Below, piece after piece: positions 34,750 to 44,983 of a stretch of DNA of 64,000 nt. The translations under genes were made by a program, and so were the position numbers. Position 1 is the first letter of the stretch, and each line of letters starts with the position of its first letter. The notes under the pieces were generated by a model that worked only from the letters and a program-made list of their open reading frames with translations, had not been told where the DNA came from and did not search any database. This DNA is from Nocardia sp. NBC_00508 (GTDB taxonomy: Bacteria > Actinomycetota > Actinomycetes > Mycobacteriales > Mycobacteriaceae), in assembly GCF_036346875.1 (NCBI RefSeq), contig NZ_CP107852.1:1426001-1490000 (forward strand), in the 5' to 3' direction.

Positions 34750-35085
34750 GTGCCCGTCAAGCGCTACAACTGCGCCGTGGAAGTGACCGTCGACTTGATC
34801 GGCGGCAAGTGGAAGCCGGTGATCCTCGCCCATCTCAAGGAGGGCGTGCACCGCTACGGCGAACTACGCAGGCGGATGCCGACCACCAGCGAGAAGATGC
34901 TCGTGCAGCAATTGCGCGAGCTGGAATCCGACGGCCTGGTCCACCGGACCGTCTTCGACACCGTGCCGCCGCAGGTCGAATACACCCTGACCGACGAGGG
35001 CCACACCCTCGTCCCCGTCCTCACCGCCCTCTACGACTGGGGCGAACAGCGCGCCGCCCGCACCGGCCTCACCCTCGAGCCCTGA
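34750..35085 (+). CDS. HxlR-family transcriptional regulator
   Basis: 111 residues from GTG 34750, with GGAGG just upstream. The HxlR winged helix is intact: the N-terminal cysteine in YNCAVEVTVDLIGGKWKP, the recognition region ELRRRMPTTSEKMLVQQLRELE, and the wing VEYTLTDEGHTLVPVL. The Cys can sense aldehydes or oxidants in this family. It is divergent from the muconolactone-isomerase-like/isochorismatase-fold operon, its probable target. Confidence 0.92.
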   Translation: MPVKRYNCAVEVTVDLIGGKWKPVILAHLKEGVHRYGELRRRMPTTSEKMLVQQLRELESDGLVHRTVFDTVPPQVEYTLTDEGHTLVPVLTALYDWGEQRAARTGLTLEP

Positions 35086-35156
35086 GCCGGGCTTCGCGTG
35101 GCGCCACACCACCGGCGGCGGGTCGGGAGCTGCGGACCGCCGCTACTGTCGATGGC

Positions 35157-35660
35157 GTGACACCCCTGCTGCTGCGCCCTGCTACCCGCGATGACGAACC
35201 GTTCCTCTGGGCAATGCTGTACGAGGCGTCGCACGCCGCCGAAGACCTGACCTCACCCGACGCCCTCCGCACCCTCCCGGAGCTGTCCCGCTACGTCGAC
35301 GGCTGGGGTGGCCCGGACGACCTCGGCGTTATCGGCGGCACCGCGGCCCACCCACGGGGCGCCGCCTGGATCCGCCGGTTCACCAGCGAGAACCCCGGCT
35401 ACGGCTACGTCGACGACACCACCCCGGAACTCGCGATCGCCGTCGCACCGGCCGCCCGCGGTACCGGTCTCGGCACCGCCCTGCTGACCCGCCTCATCAC
35501 CGACTCCCAACCCCGATACCCCGCCATCAGCCTCAGCGTGCGAGCCGAAAATCCCGCCCGCCGCCTCTACACCCGGCTCGGCTTCACCGAAGTCGCCGGC
35601 TCCGAAATCACCAACCGCGCCGGAACCACCAGCGTGACAATGGTTCTGCGGTTCCAGTGA
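35157..35660 (+). CDS. GNAT-family N-acetyltransferase
   Basis: 167 residues from GTG 35157 (VTPLLLRPATRDDE). The acetyl-CoA loop is APAARGTGLGTALLTRLI, followed by LSVRAENPARRLYTRLGFTEV, the standard GNAT motifs A and B. The acceptor is unknown. It follows the HxlR gene by 71 bp. Confidence 0.9.
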   Translation: MTPLLLRPATRDDEPFLWAMLYEASHAAEDLTSPDALRTLPELSRYVDGWGGPDDLGVIGGTAAHPRGAAWIRRFTSENPGYGYVDDTTPELAIAVAPAARGTGLGTALLTRLITDSQPRYPAISLSVRAENPARRLYTRLGFTEVAGSEITNRAGTTSVTMVLRFQ

Positions 35661-35945
35661 CCGGGCGGATGGCTCCTGTTCTCTGACCAGGTCTCGGGGA
35701 TGCGGGGTCGTTGCGGCCGATCCGAAACCCTGTGCCCCACAGTGTCGAATGTCTCATCTCGATTCCGGCACCCGGGCTGACGGCTCACACCCCACAGCGT
35801 CTATGACCGGCCCACAGCACCACAAAGCAGCAGGTAGGAGCCCGGAATCGGAGTATTGCGGGTACGGCGGTAGGAGGTTCGGCCCGCACAGTTCGCTTGT
35901 TCCCACCGTGAGGGAACTGCTTGTTTTCCTGGTCTACTTGGAGGA

Positions 35946-37109
35946 GTGCATCGTGTCTTCGAGTGTCCTACTGTTCGTCCTGGTCATGCCAGCCGGGAAG
36001 AAACTGTCGATCTAGGCCGTTCCGGCCCTTCTTCTCCGGTACGCCTGGACGGTGGGCGCTCGCGAACGTGGTGGATTGCCAGGGTGCTCGCGCCGGCAGC
36101 GGTGATGCTGGGGGCCCTGACGGCAGCGTCCGGCGTCGTTGTCGCGGAGCCGCCGACATCTCGTCCGAATTCCGGGTCATCCGACGGCTACAAGGCCCCC
36201 GCGGAAAGCTCCGACCTCCCGGCCCAACCGGTCGTCGACCGTGTCGAGCCGATTACCGACCGGTGGCTGCGAGTGTTCGTGAACTCGCCCGCGATGAACC
36301 GGGTCGTGCAGGTGCAGGTGCTGGTGCCCGCCGACCGTAGCCGACCGCGACCAACGCTGTACATGCTCGACGGTCGCGGCGCTCCCGAGAACAGCAGCAG
36401 CTGGACAGAGCACGGCCGTGCGCGGGAGTTCTTCGCCGACAAGAACCTCAACGTGGTGCTGACCACGGGCGGTCCGGCCAATCTCTACACCGACTGGCAG
36501 CGCCGCGATCCTGTCCTCGGCACCAACAAATGGGAGACGTTCCTCACCCGCGAACTGCCGCCACTGATCGATGCGCACTTCGAAGGCAACGGCCGCAACG
36601 GCGTCCAGGGTGTCTCCATGGGCGCCGAAGCCGCGATGATGCTCACGTTCCGTACACCGGGCCTGTACTCCGTCGTGGCGGCCCACAGTGGTTGCTACAC
36701 CCTCGCGGGCGCTGGTCAAGCCCAAGCCCGCGGGATCGTCGAGACCTACGGAGGTAATCCGGACAACATGTTCGGCCCGCCGAACGATCCCGACTGGCTC
36801 GCCCACGACGTGATGTCACACGCGGAAGCCTTGCGCGGCACCAGGATCTACCTGTCCAGCGGTAGTGGAGTCCCCGGCGAACACGACCTGCCCGGCAAGG
36901 TCGAGCTCCCCGACGCCATCACCGTCGGAGGCCCTCTCGAAGCCGGAGCCTTCGGATGCGCCCTCGCACTGGCGAACCGATTGACCCAACTGCAGATTCC
37001 GGCGACGGTGAATCTGCGGCTCACCGGCACACACTCCTGGCCGTACTGGGCCGACGAACTGTCCCGGTCCTGGCCCACCATCGCCGAAGCACTGCACATC
37101 GGCAACTGA
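35946..37109 (+). CDS. Secreted antigen-85/mycolyltransferase-like esterase (second copy)
   Basis: 387 residues from GTG 35946, with GGAGG upstream. A basic N-terminus and one hydrophobic segment (~42-66, VLAPAAVMLGALTAASGVVVA) give a signal peptide. The core matches the 32436-33437 protein: LYMLDGRGAPE, KWETFLTRELPPLI, QGVSMGAEAAMML (nucleophile), SGCYTL, GGNPDNMFG and the terminal THSWPYW. Likely acts in the mycomembrane. The unusually long N-terminus could mean a later start. Confidence 0.9.
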   Translation: MHRVFECPTVRPGHASREETVDLGRSGPSSPVRLDGGRSRTWWIARVLAPAAVMLGALTAASGVVVAEPPTSRPNSGSSDGYKAPAESSDLPAQPVVDRVEPITDRWLRVFVNSPAMNRVVQVQVLVPADRSRPRPTLYMLDGRGAPENSSSWTEHGRAREFFADKNLNVVLTTGGPANLYTDWQRRDPVLGTNKWETFLTRELPPLIDAHFEGNGRNGVQGVSMGAEAAMMLTFRTPGLYSVVAAHSGCYTLAGAGQAQARGIVETYGGNPDNMFGPPNDPDWLAHDVMSHAEALRGTRIYLSSGSGVPGEHDLPGKVELPDAITVGGPLEAGAFGCALALANRLTQLQIPATVNLRLTGTHSWPYWADELSRSWPTIAEALHIGN

Positions 37110-37185
37110 CGGAATGCCGTAACGCCGTGGAGCCGTGGGGTCCGGATCTCTGTGCGAGATCCGGCAGCTGTGCGAGCGGCTCGGA

Positions 37186-40100
37186 TCAAGCGCCGAAGAC
37201 GCGTTCGACCACTGCTTTGGCGCGCCGGGTTACGCGCATGTAGTGGTCGAGGAATTCGCTGCCGTCGCCGGAGGGCCAGCCCGCCACCCGCGCGACGGCG
37301 GAGAGCAGGGGACCCGGGCCTGGGAGTTGGTCGGTGGCCTTGCCGCGCACCAGTACCAAGGCATTGCGCGCCTTCGTCGCGGTCAGCCACGCGTCGCGCA
37401 GCAGTGCCACGTCGGTTGCGTCCAGCAGTTCAGTCTGCGAGATCACGTCCAGTGATTGCAGCGTTGAGGTGTTGTGCAGGCCCGGCACCTCGTGGGCGTG
37501 TCGCAGCTGCATCAGCTGCACCGTCCATTCGATGTCGGTCAGACCGCCGCGCCCCAGCTTGGTGTGCGTCGCCGGGTCCGCGCCACGCGGCAGGCGCTCC
37601 GCGTCCACCCTGGCCTTGATCCGCCGGATCTCGCGCACCGCGTCGGCCGACACACCGCCCTCCGGATACCGCACTTTGTCGATGACGTGCAGGAAGCGCA
37701 CCCCGAGTTCCTGGTCACCCGCGACCTGGTGGGCGCGCAGCAGCGCCTGCACCTCCCATGGCTGGGCCCACTGCTCGTAGTACGCGGCGTAGGCGGCCAG
37801 CGTGCGCACCAGCGCACCGCTGCGGCCCTCCGGGCGCAACCCGGCATCGACGAGCAGCGGTGGATCGGTACTCGGCGCCCCGAGCAGCTGCTGCACCCGG
37901 TCGGCCACCCCTATCGCCCATTTGACGGCCTTGGTCTCGTCTTCCCCCTGGCGCGGGTCGCAGACGAACAGCACGTCTGCGTCGGAGCCGTAGCCCAGTT
38001 CCATGCCGCCGAGCCTGCCCATGCCGATCACCGCGATATCGGCGGGAGCAGGCGATCCACGCTCGGCTTCACTCGCCCGGATCACCGCTTGCAGCGACGC
38101 CTCCAGCACCGCCACCCACACCGACGACAACGCTCGGCACACCTGCGGCACGTCGAGCATGCCGAGCAGATCGGCCGACGCCACCCGGGCCAGTTCGTGC
38201 CTGCGCAGCGAACGCGCCGCGGCCACAGCGCGTTTCGGGTCCTCGTAGCGAGCCGCGGCGGTGAGAATGCCACGCGCGACCTCGTCCGGCTGCGGACCGA
38301 GCAGCAGCGGACCGCTGGGACCGTCGGCGTACATCCGGATCGTCTCGGGCGCGTTGATCAGCAGATCGGGCAGGTACTCCGAGGATCCGAGCACGATCAT
38401 GAGCCGCTGCGCGATGGCCCCCTCGTCGCGCAGCTCACGCAGGAACCAGATCTGGTCGGCGAGCCCCTCCGACACCCGGCGGTAGGCCAGCAGTCCCGCG
38501 TCGGGATTCGGTGTGTCGCTGAGCCATTCGAGCAGCGTCGGCAGCAGCAGAGCTTGAATGCGGCCTTTGCGGGACACCCCGCCGGTCAGCGCCTTCAGAT
38601 GTCCGAGCGCATGTTCCGGCGCCGCGTACCCGAGGGCGGCCAGCTGCCGGATCGCGGCCTCCGGGCCCAGCCGCAGCGCCTCGGGTTCCAGCCGCACCAC
38701 CGATTCCAGCAGCGGGCGGTAGAACAGTTTGGCGTGTAGTCGCCGCACCCGCACCGCGTTCCGGCGGATCTCGCTGGTCAGCACGCCCACCGCGTCCTGC
38801 CTGCCGTCGGGGCGGATGTGCGCGGCCCGGGCCAGCCAGCGCATGCCCTCCTCGTCGTCGGCGGCGGGCAGCGTGTGCGTGCGACGCAACCGCTGCAATT
38901 GCAACCGGTGTTCGAGCAGGCGCAGGAATTCATACGACGCGGTGAGGTTCGCCGCGTCGTCGCGGCCGACGTACCCGCCCGCCGCGAGCGCGGTCAACGC
39001 CTCGACGGTGCCCTGCACGTGCAAGGTCTCGTCGACCCGCCCGTGCACCAATTGCAGGAGCTGCACGGCGAATTCGACGTCGCGCAGGCTGCCGTGCCCG
39101 AGTTTGAGTTCGCGTTCGCGCAGATCGGCGGGCACCAGGTCCTCCACCCTGCGCCGCATCGCCTGCACGTCGGCGACGAAATCGGGTCGCTCCGAGGCCG
39201 TCCAGACCATCGGCATCAGCGCGTCCCGGTACTGCGCACCCAGGGCGAGATCACCGGTCGCCGGGCGGTTCTTCAGCAGTGCCTGGAACTCCCAGGTGCG
39301 CGCCCACCGCTTGTAGTAGGCGATGTGCGAGTCCAGCGTGCGCACCAGGGCACCGGCCTTGCCCTCCGGCCGCAACCCGGCGTCGACCTCGAAGAACGCC
39401 TGGCCGGCGACGCTCATCAGCTCGGCTGCCAGCCGGGTGGCGGTGGCGTCGGCGGGCTCGGCGACGAACACCACGTCGACGTCGCTGACATAGTTCAGCT
39501 CGCACGCGCCGCACTTGCCCATTGCGATCACGCCCAGCCGCACCGGCACCGGCTCGTCCTTGCAGACCCGCGCGACCGCGACCGCCAGCGCGGCGGTCAG
39601 CGCGGCGTCGGCCAGGTCGGTGAGCTGTCTGCCGACCATCTGGTACGGCAGCACCGGCTCGTTCTCCACGGTAGCCGCAAGGTCCAGCGCGGCCAGCAGC
39701 ATCAGCTGGTCGCGGTACCGTTGGCGCAGCAGCGCCGCCACTTCGGGACCCGAGATCCCGGCGCGGAACAGCATCGGCGCGGCATTGGGTCCTTGCTCGG
39801 GCTCCGCCTCGACGACGGCCAGCAGGTCGGCGATCAACTCTTCGCGACCGGGCAACTCCTTGCGGCGCAAGATCTCCCACGCCGACGGCCTGGCGACCAG
39901 GTGATCACCCAGCGCGCTGGACGAGCCGAGCAGCGCGAACAGCCTGCCACGCAGCGACTTATCCGTGCGAATCGCCGAATCGATTGCGCCCCAGTCGTTT
40001 CCGATGCTCTCGCGCAGGCGCATGAGCGTGCTCAACGCGAGATCGGCGTCCGGTGCGCGCGACAGCGCCCATAGCACGGGGATGCTCTCGACGTTGTCCC

Positions 40101-40197
40101 AGCCCAGTGTGCGCAGCGACGCGGCAGCGGACGGCTCGAGCAATCCGAGCCGACCGACGCCGGGGACAGCGGAGCGCGCAGACGGTGGCCGAACCAT
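37186..40197 (-). CDS. glnE: Bifunctional glutamine-synthetase adenylyltransferase/deadenylase GlnE
   Basis: 1003 residues from the ATG at 40197 (MVRPPSARS); a TTG three codons earlier is possible. Two nucleotidyltransferase halves: the N-terminal deadenylase has [12 protein letters not shown], the C-terminal adenylylase has [16 protein letters not shown], each followed by a helical domain ([17 protein letters not shown]). It adds and removes AMP at Tyr406 of GlnA1 in response to nitrogen. It lies directly upstream of glnA2's 3' end on the same strand, as in mycobacteria. Confidence 0.98.
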   Translation of the reverse strand: MVRPPSARSAVPGVGRLGLLEPSAAASLRTLGWDNVESIPVLWALSRAPDADLALSTLMRLRESIGNDWGAIDSAIRTDKSLRGRLFALLGSSSALGDHLVARPSAWEILRRKELPGREELIADLLAVVEAEPEQGPNAAPMLFRAGISGPEVAALLRQRYRDQLMLLAALDLAATVENEPVLPYQMVGRQLTDLADAALTAALAVAVARVCKDEPVPVRLGVIAMGKCGACELNYVSDVDVVFVAEPADATATRLAAELMSVAGQAFFEVDAGLRPEGKAGALVRTLDSHIAYYKRWARTWEFQALLKNRPATGDLALGAQYRDALMPMVWTASERPDFVADVQAMRRRVEDLVPADLRERELKLGHGSLRDVEFAVQLLQLVHGRVDETLHVQGTVEALTALAAGGYVGRDDAANLTASYEFLRLLEHRLQLQRLRRTHTLPAADDEEGMRWLARAAHIRPDGRQDAVGVLTSEIRRNAVRVRRLHAKLFYRPLLESVVRLEPEALRLGPEAAIRQLAALGYAAPEHALGHLKALTGGVSRKGRIQALLLPTLLEWLSDTPNPDAGLLAYRRVSEGLADQIWFLRELRDEGAIAQRLMIVLGSSEYLPDLLINAPETIRMYADGPSGPLLLGPQPDEVARGILTAAARYEDPKRAVAAARSLRRHELARVASADLLGMLDVPQVCRALSSVWVAVLEASLQAVIRASEAERGSPAPADIAVIGMGRLGGMELGYGSDADVLFVCDPRQGEDETKAVKWAIGVADRVQQLLGAPSTDPPLLVDAGLRPEGRSGALVRTLAAYAAYYEQWAQPWEVQALLRAHQVAGDQELGVRFLHVIDKVRYPEGGVSADAVREIRRIKARVDAERLPRGADPATHTKLGRGGLTDIEWTVQLMQLRHAHEVPGLHNTSTLQSLDVISQTELLDATDVALLRDAWLTATKARNALVLVRGKATDQLPGPGPLLSAVARVAGWPSGDGSEFLDHYMRVTRRAKAVVERVFGA

Positions 40198-40254
40198 GAT
40201 TCTCAAATTACATGGCTGAGACCGCGGGCATGCCGCCGCTGGACATCCCTCGGA

Positions 40255-41595
40255 TTACAACCCCAGGTATTCCTTGAGCTCGAACGGCGTGACCTGGCTG
40301 CGGTAGTCGGCCCACTCCCTGCGCTTGTTGCGCAGGAAGAAGTCGAACACGTGCTCGCCGAGCGTCTCGGCGACCAGCTCGGAACGCTCCATCGCCTGCA
40401 ACGCCTCGTCCAGCGTGCCGGGCAGCTCGCGGAAGCCCATCGCGCGCCGCTCGGCGGTGGTCAGCGACCACACGTCGTCCTCCGCCTCCGGCGGCAGGTT
40501 GTAGCCCTTCTCGATGCCCCGCAGACCCGCCGCGAGCAGCACGGCGAAGGTCAGATAGGGGTTGCACGCGGAATCGGGGCTGCGGATCTCGACACGGCGC
40601 GAGGAGGACTTGTTCGGCGTGTACATCGGCACGCGCACCAGGGCGGAGCGGTTGGACCGGCCCCACGAGGCCGCGGTCGGCGCCTCGCCGCCGTGGATGA
40701 GCCGCTTGTAGGAGTTCACCCACTGGTTGGTGACCGCGCTGATCTCCGGGGCGTGCTCGAGAATGCCCGCGATGAACGCCCGCGCCGTCTCGGAGAGGTT
40801 GATCGGGTCGTCGGGGCCGTGAAAGGCGTTCGTCTCGCCCTCGAACAGGCTCATGTGCGTATGCATCGCGGAGCCGGGGTACTGGGCGAACGGCTTGGGC
40901 ATGAACGTCGCGCGCACGCCCTCGTCGATGGCCACTTCCTTGATCAGGTAGCGGAAGGTCATCACGTTGTCGGCCATGGACAGCGCGTCGGCGTAGCGCA
41001 GGTCGATCTCCTGCTGGCCGGGCGCGCCCTCGTGGTGGCTGAACTCCACCGAGATGCCCATGGACTCCAGCGCGTCGATGGCATGGCGGCGGAAGTTCGG
41101 CGCCGAATCGTGCACCGCCTGGTCGAAGAAGCCACCCGTGTCGGCGGGAATCGGCGGTGCGCCGTCGTGCGGGCCGTTCTCCAGCAGGAAGAACTCGATC
41201 TCGGGGTGCACGTAGCAGCTGAAGCCCACGTCCGCGGCCTTGTTGAGCTGGCGGCGTAGCACATGGCGCGGGTCGGCCCAGGACGGCGAGCCGTCGGGCA
41301 TGGTGATATCGCAGAACATGCGCGCGGAGTGCTGGTGGCCCTTGCTGCTGGCCCAGGGCAGCACCTGGAAGGTCGACGGATCCGGCCGGGCGACCATGTC
41401 GGCCTCGGAGACCCGGGCGAAGCCCTCGATGGCCGAGCCGTCGAAGCCGATACCCTCTTCGAACGCGCCTTCTAGCTCGGCCGGAGCAATCGCCACGGAC
41501 TTCAGATAGCCCAAGACGTCAGTGAACCAGAGACGCACGAAGCGAATGTCCCGCTCTTCGAGCGTCCGCAGCACGAATTCCTTCTGGCGATCCAT
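40255..41595 (-). CDS. glnA2: Type I glutamine synthetase GlnA2
   Basis: 446 residues from the ATG at 41595 (MDRQKEFVLRTLEERDI), the start matching mycobacterial GlnA2; a second ATG 18 bases upstream is an alternative. Metal and substrate motifs are present: DGSAIEGFARVSEADM, HPEIEFFLL, EGAPGQQEI, GSAMHTHMS and NRSALVRVP. The adenylylation-site region reads KGYNLPPEAEDD rather than LYELPP, so it is probably not a GlnE target. It may act as a secondary synthetase or a related amine ligase. The GlnA2 name follows from synteny with glnE and panB. Confidence 0.96.
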   Translation of the reverse strand: MDRQKEFVLRTLEERDIRFVRLWFTDVLGYLKSVAIAPAELEGAFEEGIGFDGSAIEGFARVSEADMVARPDPSTFQVLPWASSKGHQHSARMFCDITMPDGSPSWADPRHVLRRQLNKAADVGFSCYVHPEIEFFLLENGPHDGAPPIPADTGGFFDQAVHDSAPNFRRHAIDALESMGISVEFSHHEGAPGQQEIDLRYADALSMADNVMTFRYLIKEVAIDEGVRATFMPKPFAQYPGSAMHTHMSLFEGETNAFHGPDDPINLSETARAFIAGILEHAPEISAVTNQWVNSYKRLIHGGEAPTAASWGRSNRSALVRVPMYTPNKSSSRRVEIRSPDSACNPYLTFAVLLAAGLRGIEKGYNLPPEAEDDVWSLTTAERRAMGFRELPGTLDEALQAMERSELVAETLGEHVFDFFLRNKRREWADYRSQVTPFELKEYLGL

Positions 41596-41618
41596 GTCCG
41601 CGAGCGTAAGCATCCGGC

Positions 41619-41634
41619 GTTAAATCTGTGTTAC
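41619..41634 (-). promoter_or_regulatory. Possible single GlnR box before glnA2
   Basis: The minus strand reads GTAAC-N6-TTAAC, close to the GlnR consensus in both half-sites. It lies only ~24 bp before the start codon and overlaps a likely -10 region, so it could equally be promoter sequence. Much weaker than the glnA1 double box. Confidence 0.3.
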
Positions 41635-41758
41635 ATACACGCTTAAGATTGCTGAGCAGGATTTTTTGGAAGACTCCACACAGGCGGATCGTCCGGTTTG
41701 TGAGCTTTTCCCGGCGCGAACCGGCCTGCGTCACCGTTCGGCAACCGATCCGGCGCGC

Positions 41759-43291
41759 TCAGCAGGTGAGCCCCGGCGCGGGTTCGGTCAGGTCGACCAG
41801 ATAGGCGATCACCGCGTCGTCCACGCAGGGCACGCCGCCCGCCAGCGCCACCGTGTGCCGGTTGCCCCGATAGGTGATGAGTGCGGCGCCCAGTTGGGCG
41901 GCCAGGTCGACACCGGCCTGGTACGGCGTCGCCGGATCCTCGGTGGTGGACACCACCACCGGCTTCGGCAGGCCGGTCACCGAGATCCGATGCGGTTCAC
42001 TGGTATTCGGCACCGGCCAGGCGGCGCACAGCTCCAGCGGCGCCGCACCCGTGCCGCGGCCGTCGTCCAGGAACGGCGCCGCCTTGCGGTATTCGGCGTC
42101 CTGCTGTCCGGCGACGGCGCGGTCGGCGATGCGCGGATCGTCCACGCAGCGAATGGCGTTGAACGCGTCGGTGGTGTTGGTGTAGCTGCCGTCCTCGCGA
42201 CGACCGTCGTACAAGTCGGCCAGCACCAGCAGCGTGTCACCGCGTCCGTCGCGCAGTTCGGACAACCCGAGGGTCAGCACCTTCCACAGCTCGTCGGTGT
42301 AGAGCGCTTGACGCACGCCGGTGAGTGCGTCGCCGTAGCTCAGCCCGCGCGGGTCGGTGGTCGACGCCGACCGGTCCCACAGCGGGTCCACCAGCTCGCG
42401 GAAGCCCCGCACCGCCTGCGCCGGATCGGTGCCGAGCGGGCAATCCGGCTGCTGGGCGCAGTCGGCGGCGTACGCGTCGAACACCTTCTGGAAGCCCTCC
42501 GCCTGCCGCAACGACTCCTGCACCGGGTCCTGCGAGGAATCGATGGCGCCGTCGAGCACGAGGGCGCGCACGTGGGCGGGGAACTTCTCCGCGTACGCCG
42601 AACCGATCTTGGTGCCGTAGGAGTAACCGACATAGCTCAGCTTCGCGTCACCGAGCGCGGCGCGCATGACGTCGAGGTCCTGCACCACCTCGCGGGTGCC
42701 GACGTGGGCGAGGAGGTCGTTCCCGGTCCGCTCGGCGCAGCGGTCGGCGTAGCGGCGGTTGTCCGCTTCGGCGTCGGCGATGCCCTGCGGCGAATAGTCC
42801 TCCTGCGGCTCGGCACGCTCGGCGTCCTGCTCCTGCGGGGTCTGGCAGACGATGGACGGGGTGGAGGAGCCGACGCCGCGCGGGTCGAACCCGACCCGGT
42901 CGAAGCGCTCGGCCAAGGGCGTCTTGTTGCCCAGTGACGACATGCCGAGGCCGGACTCCCCCGGCCCGCCGGGATTCATCACCAGCGAACCGATGCGGTC
43001 ACCCGTCGCGCGGACCCGGGACACCGCGATCTGCGCGATGGGCCCGTCCGGAGCCGCGTAGTCCACCGGAACGGTGACCCGCGCGCATTCGGTGTTCGGT
43101 GGCAGGCGGTCGTCCGGTCCGCCGAATCCGCCGCAATCACCCCACTGCACGGTCTGGCCGTAGAACTTCTCCAGTCCGGTGGGCGGCGTAGGCATCGGCT
43201 GCCCCGATTCGGTGTGGGTGATGGCGCACCCCGCGACCAAGGCCAGCACCGCCATCACGAGCACACCGCGCCCACTCCGCACCGTCGACAT
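41759..43291 (-). CDS. TAP-like lipoprotein hydrolase (Rv2223c/Rv2224c-like)
   Basis: 510 residues from the ATG at 43291 with AAGGGC just upstream. Lipobox LALVAGC in the signal peptide. Alpha/beta-hydrolase motifs: [10 protein letters not shown] (oxyanion), the nucleophile in [11 protein letters not shown], and a TAP C-terminal domain with [13 protein letters not shown] and RGNRHTVAL (His). Homologues in mycobacteria (CaeA/Hip1) are surface-anchored serine hydrolases that process envelope proteins. It sits between glnA2 and panB as in mycobacteria. Confidence 0.93.
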   Translation of the reverse strand: MSTVRSGRGVLVMAVLALVAGCAITHTESGQPMPTPPTGLEKFYGQTVQWGDCGGFGGPDDRLPPNTECARVTVPVDYAAPDGPIAQIAVSRVRATGDRIGSLVMNPGGPGESGLGMSSLGNKTPLAERFDRVGFDPRGVGSSTPSIVCQTPQEQDAERAEPQEDYSPQGIADAEADNRRYADRCAERTGNDLLAHVGTREVVQDLDVMRAALGDAKLSYVGYSYGTKIGSAYAEKFPAHVRALVLDGAIDSSQDPVQESLRQAEGFQKVFDAYAADCAQQPDCPLGTDPAQAVRGFRELVDPLWDRSASTTDPRGLSYGDALTGVRQALYTDELWKVLTLGLSELRDGRGDTLLVLADLYDGRREDGSYTNTTDAFNAIRCVDDPRIADRAVAGQQDAEYRKAAPFLDDGRGTGAAPLELCAAWPVPNTSEPHRISVTGLPKPVVVSTTEDPATPYQAGVDLAAQLGAALITYRGNRHTVALAGGVPCVDDAVIAYLVDLTEPAPGLTC

Positions 43292-43471
43292 GCCCTTGAT
43301 ATTGCCATCGGGCAAACATCGACACCGCCCCGGCCGCACACTCGCCGCTGTGACCAATTGCACCGGACATCGGCCTTAATCCGCCCAGGCGGCGGGTGGC
43401 ACACTGGGTTTCGTCAGACAATCCCGGGGACCCGGACGGGCCCCGAGGCGAGACAGACGAAAGGGACGATG

Positions 43472-44329
43472 ATGTCCGTATCCGATTCGGAAACCCCTGC
43501 CTACGGTGCGGTGCCCACCGAGCACAAGAAGGTTGTGCGCAAGACCCGGGTGCACCACCTGCGGCAGATGAAGGCCGACGGCGAGCGCTGGGCGATGCTG
43601 ACCGCCTACGACTACTCCACGGCACGGCTGTTCGAAGAGGCAGGCATCCCGGTTCTGCTGGTCGGCGATTCGGCGGCCAACGTGGTGTACGGCTACGACA
43701 CCACCGTGCCGATCACCGTGGACGAGCTGATTCCGCTGGTGCGCGGTGTGGTGCGCGGTGCGCCGCATGCGCTGGTGGTGGCCGACCTGCCGTTCGGCAC
43801 GTATGAATCCTCGCCGCAGCAGGCGCTGGCCACCGCGACGCGGTTCATGAAGGAGGGCGGGGCGCATGCGGTGAAGCTGGAGGGCGGCGAGCGCGTGGCC
43901 GAGCAGATCGCGGTGATCACCGCGGCGGGCATCCCGGTGATGGCGCACATCGGCTTCACTCCGCAGAGCGTGAACACGCTGGGCGGTTTCCGCGTGCAGG
44001 GTCGCGGCGACGGCGCCGAGCAGCTGATCGCCGACGCGATCGCGGTGCAGGAGGCGGGAGCGTTCTCCGTGGTCATGGAGATGGTGCCGGCCGAGCTGGC
44101 CGGGCAGGTCACCCGCAAGCTGACCATTCCGACGATCGGCATCGGCGCGGGCGCCGACACCGACGCGCAGGTGCTGGTCTGGCAGGACATGGCCGGCTAC
44201 ACCAGCGGCAAGACCGCGAAGTTCGTCAAGCGCTTCGGCCACATCGGTGACGAACTGCGCTCCGCGGCAGCCGCTTACGCCGACGAAGTGCGCCGGGGCA
44301 CCTTCCCCGGTCCGGAGCACAGCTTCTGA
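43472..44329 (+). CDS. panB: 3-methyl-2-oxobutanoate hydroxymethyltransferase PanB
   Basis: 285 residues from the ATG at 43472, five bases after AAGGGA; an ATG three bases earlier is equivalent. First committed step of pantothenate synthesis: ketopantoate from 2-oxoisovalerate and methylene-tetrahydrofolate. Motifs: [34 protein letters not shown] (Mg site), [31 protein letters not shown] and TIGIGAG. The position after the TAP hydrolase is syntenic with mycobacteria. Confidence 0.98.
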   Translation: MSVSDSETPAYGAVPTEHKKVVRKTRVHHLRQMKADGERWAMLTAYDYSTARLFEEAGIPVLLVGDSAANVVYGYDTTVPITVDELIPLVRGVVRGAPHALVVADLPFGTYESSPQQALATATRFMKEGGAHAVKLEGGERVAEQIAVITAAGIPVMAHIGFTPQSVNTLGGFRVQGRGDGAEQLIADAIAVQEAGAFSVVMEMVPAELAGQVTRKLTIPTIGIGAGADTDAQVLVWQDMAGYTSGKTAKFVKRFGHIGDELRSAAAAYADEVRRGTFPGPEHSF

Positions 44330-44520
44330 GCCGCGGATCCGGCTGATCGGCCGGGCGGCGCGCGGACTCTTCGCGCTGCCCGGCCGATCGCTGGAACCGC
44401 GCATGGGCTGGGCGCGCATTTCGGACTGAACTATTCCCAGCGAGACCAACTGGTTCGGGCCGGTCGGGGAAATCAATGGCAGACTCGATGCCGACAATAC
44501 CGACACGACCAGAGGTACCG

Positions 44521-44970
44521 ATGCCGTACAGCCGTTGGATTTCCCGCAGCACCCTGCTGATCGCGGGCGTTTTCGCCGCCGCGGCGTTGACCGCGTGCGG
44601 CAGCGATTCGAGCCCGGCCCCGACCGGCAGCGCGAGTTCGACCACGGCGTCGGCGACCGCGGCGCCGGGCACGACACCCGGCCGCACCACGCCCGCCAGC
44701 CCGGAGATCACCCCGGCGGCCGCGAAGAACCTGTGCGACATGATGCGGCCGGAACTGTCGAACTGGCGGGTGCAGGGGCCGACCCTGGGCAAGATCGGGC
44801 TCAACGCCATGGTGCACGAGTGGGCGCTGACCAACGGCGCCATCAACGCCGCGGTGCTGGCCGACAAGCCGATCATCGACCGCGTCACCACCCAGAGCTG
44901 CCCCGACGTGCGCCAGCAGGCCATCGAAGCGCTGGCGATCCCGGACTTGGCCTCCGGACTCGCTTTCTGA
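44521..44970 (+). CDS. Small lipoprotein of unknown function
   Basis: 149 residues from the ATG at 44521, with AGAGG at good spacing. Lipobox LTACG at ~22-26, then a Ser/Thr/Ala/Pro-rich linker and a helical C-terminal domain with two cysteines (KNLCDMM and SCPDVR) that could form a disulphide. The composition is typical of DUF732-like or other small nocardial lipoproteins. It ends 13 bp before the prolyl aminopeptidase gene. Confidence 0.8.
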   Translation: MPYSRWISRSTLLIAGVFAAAALTACGSDSSPAPTGSASSTTASATAAPGTTPGRTTPASPEITPAAAKNLCDMMRPELSNWRVQGPTLGKIGLNAMVHEWALTNGAINAAVLADKPIIDRVTTQSCPDVRQQAIEALAIPDLASGLAF

Positions 44971-44983
44971 ACCGGGCGGCCGG

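Noticed and set aside
37474..38739. 421-residue plus-strand frame within glnE
   Set aside because: His/Arg-rich antisense of a well-recognised gene.
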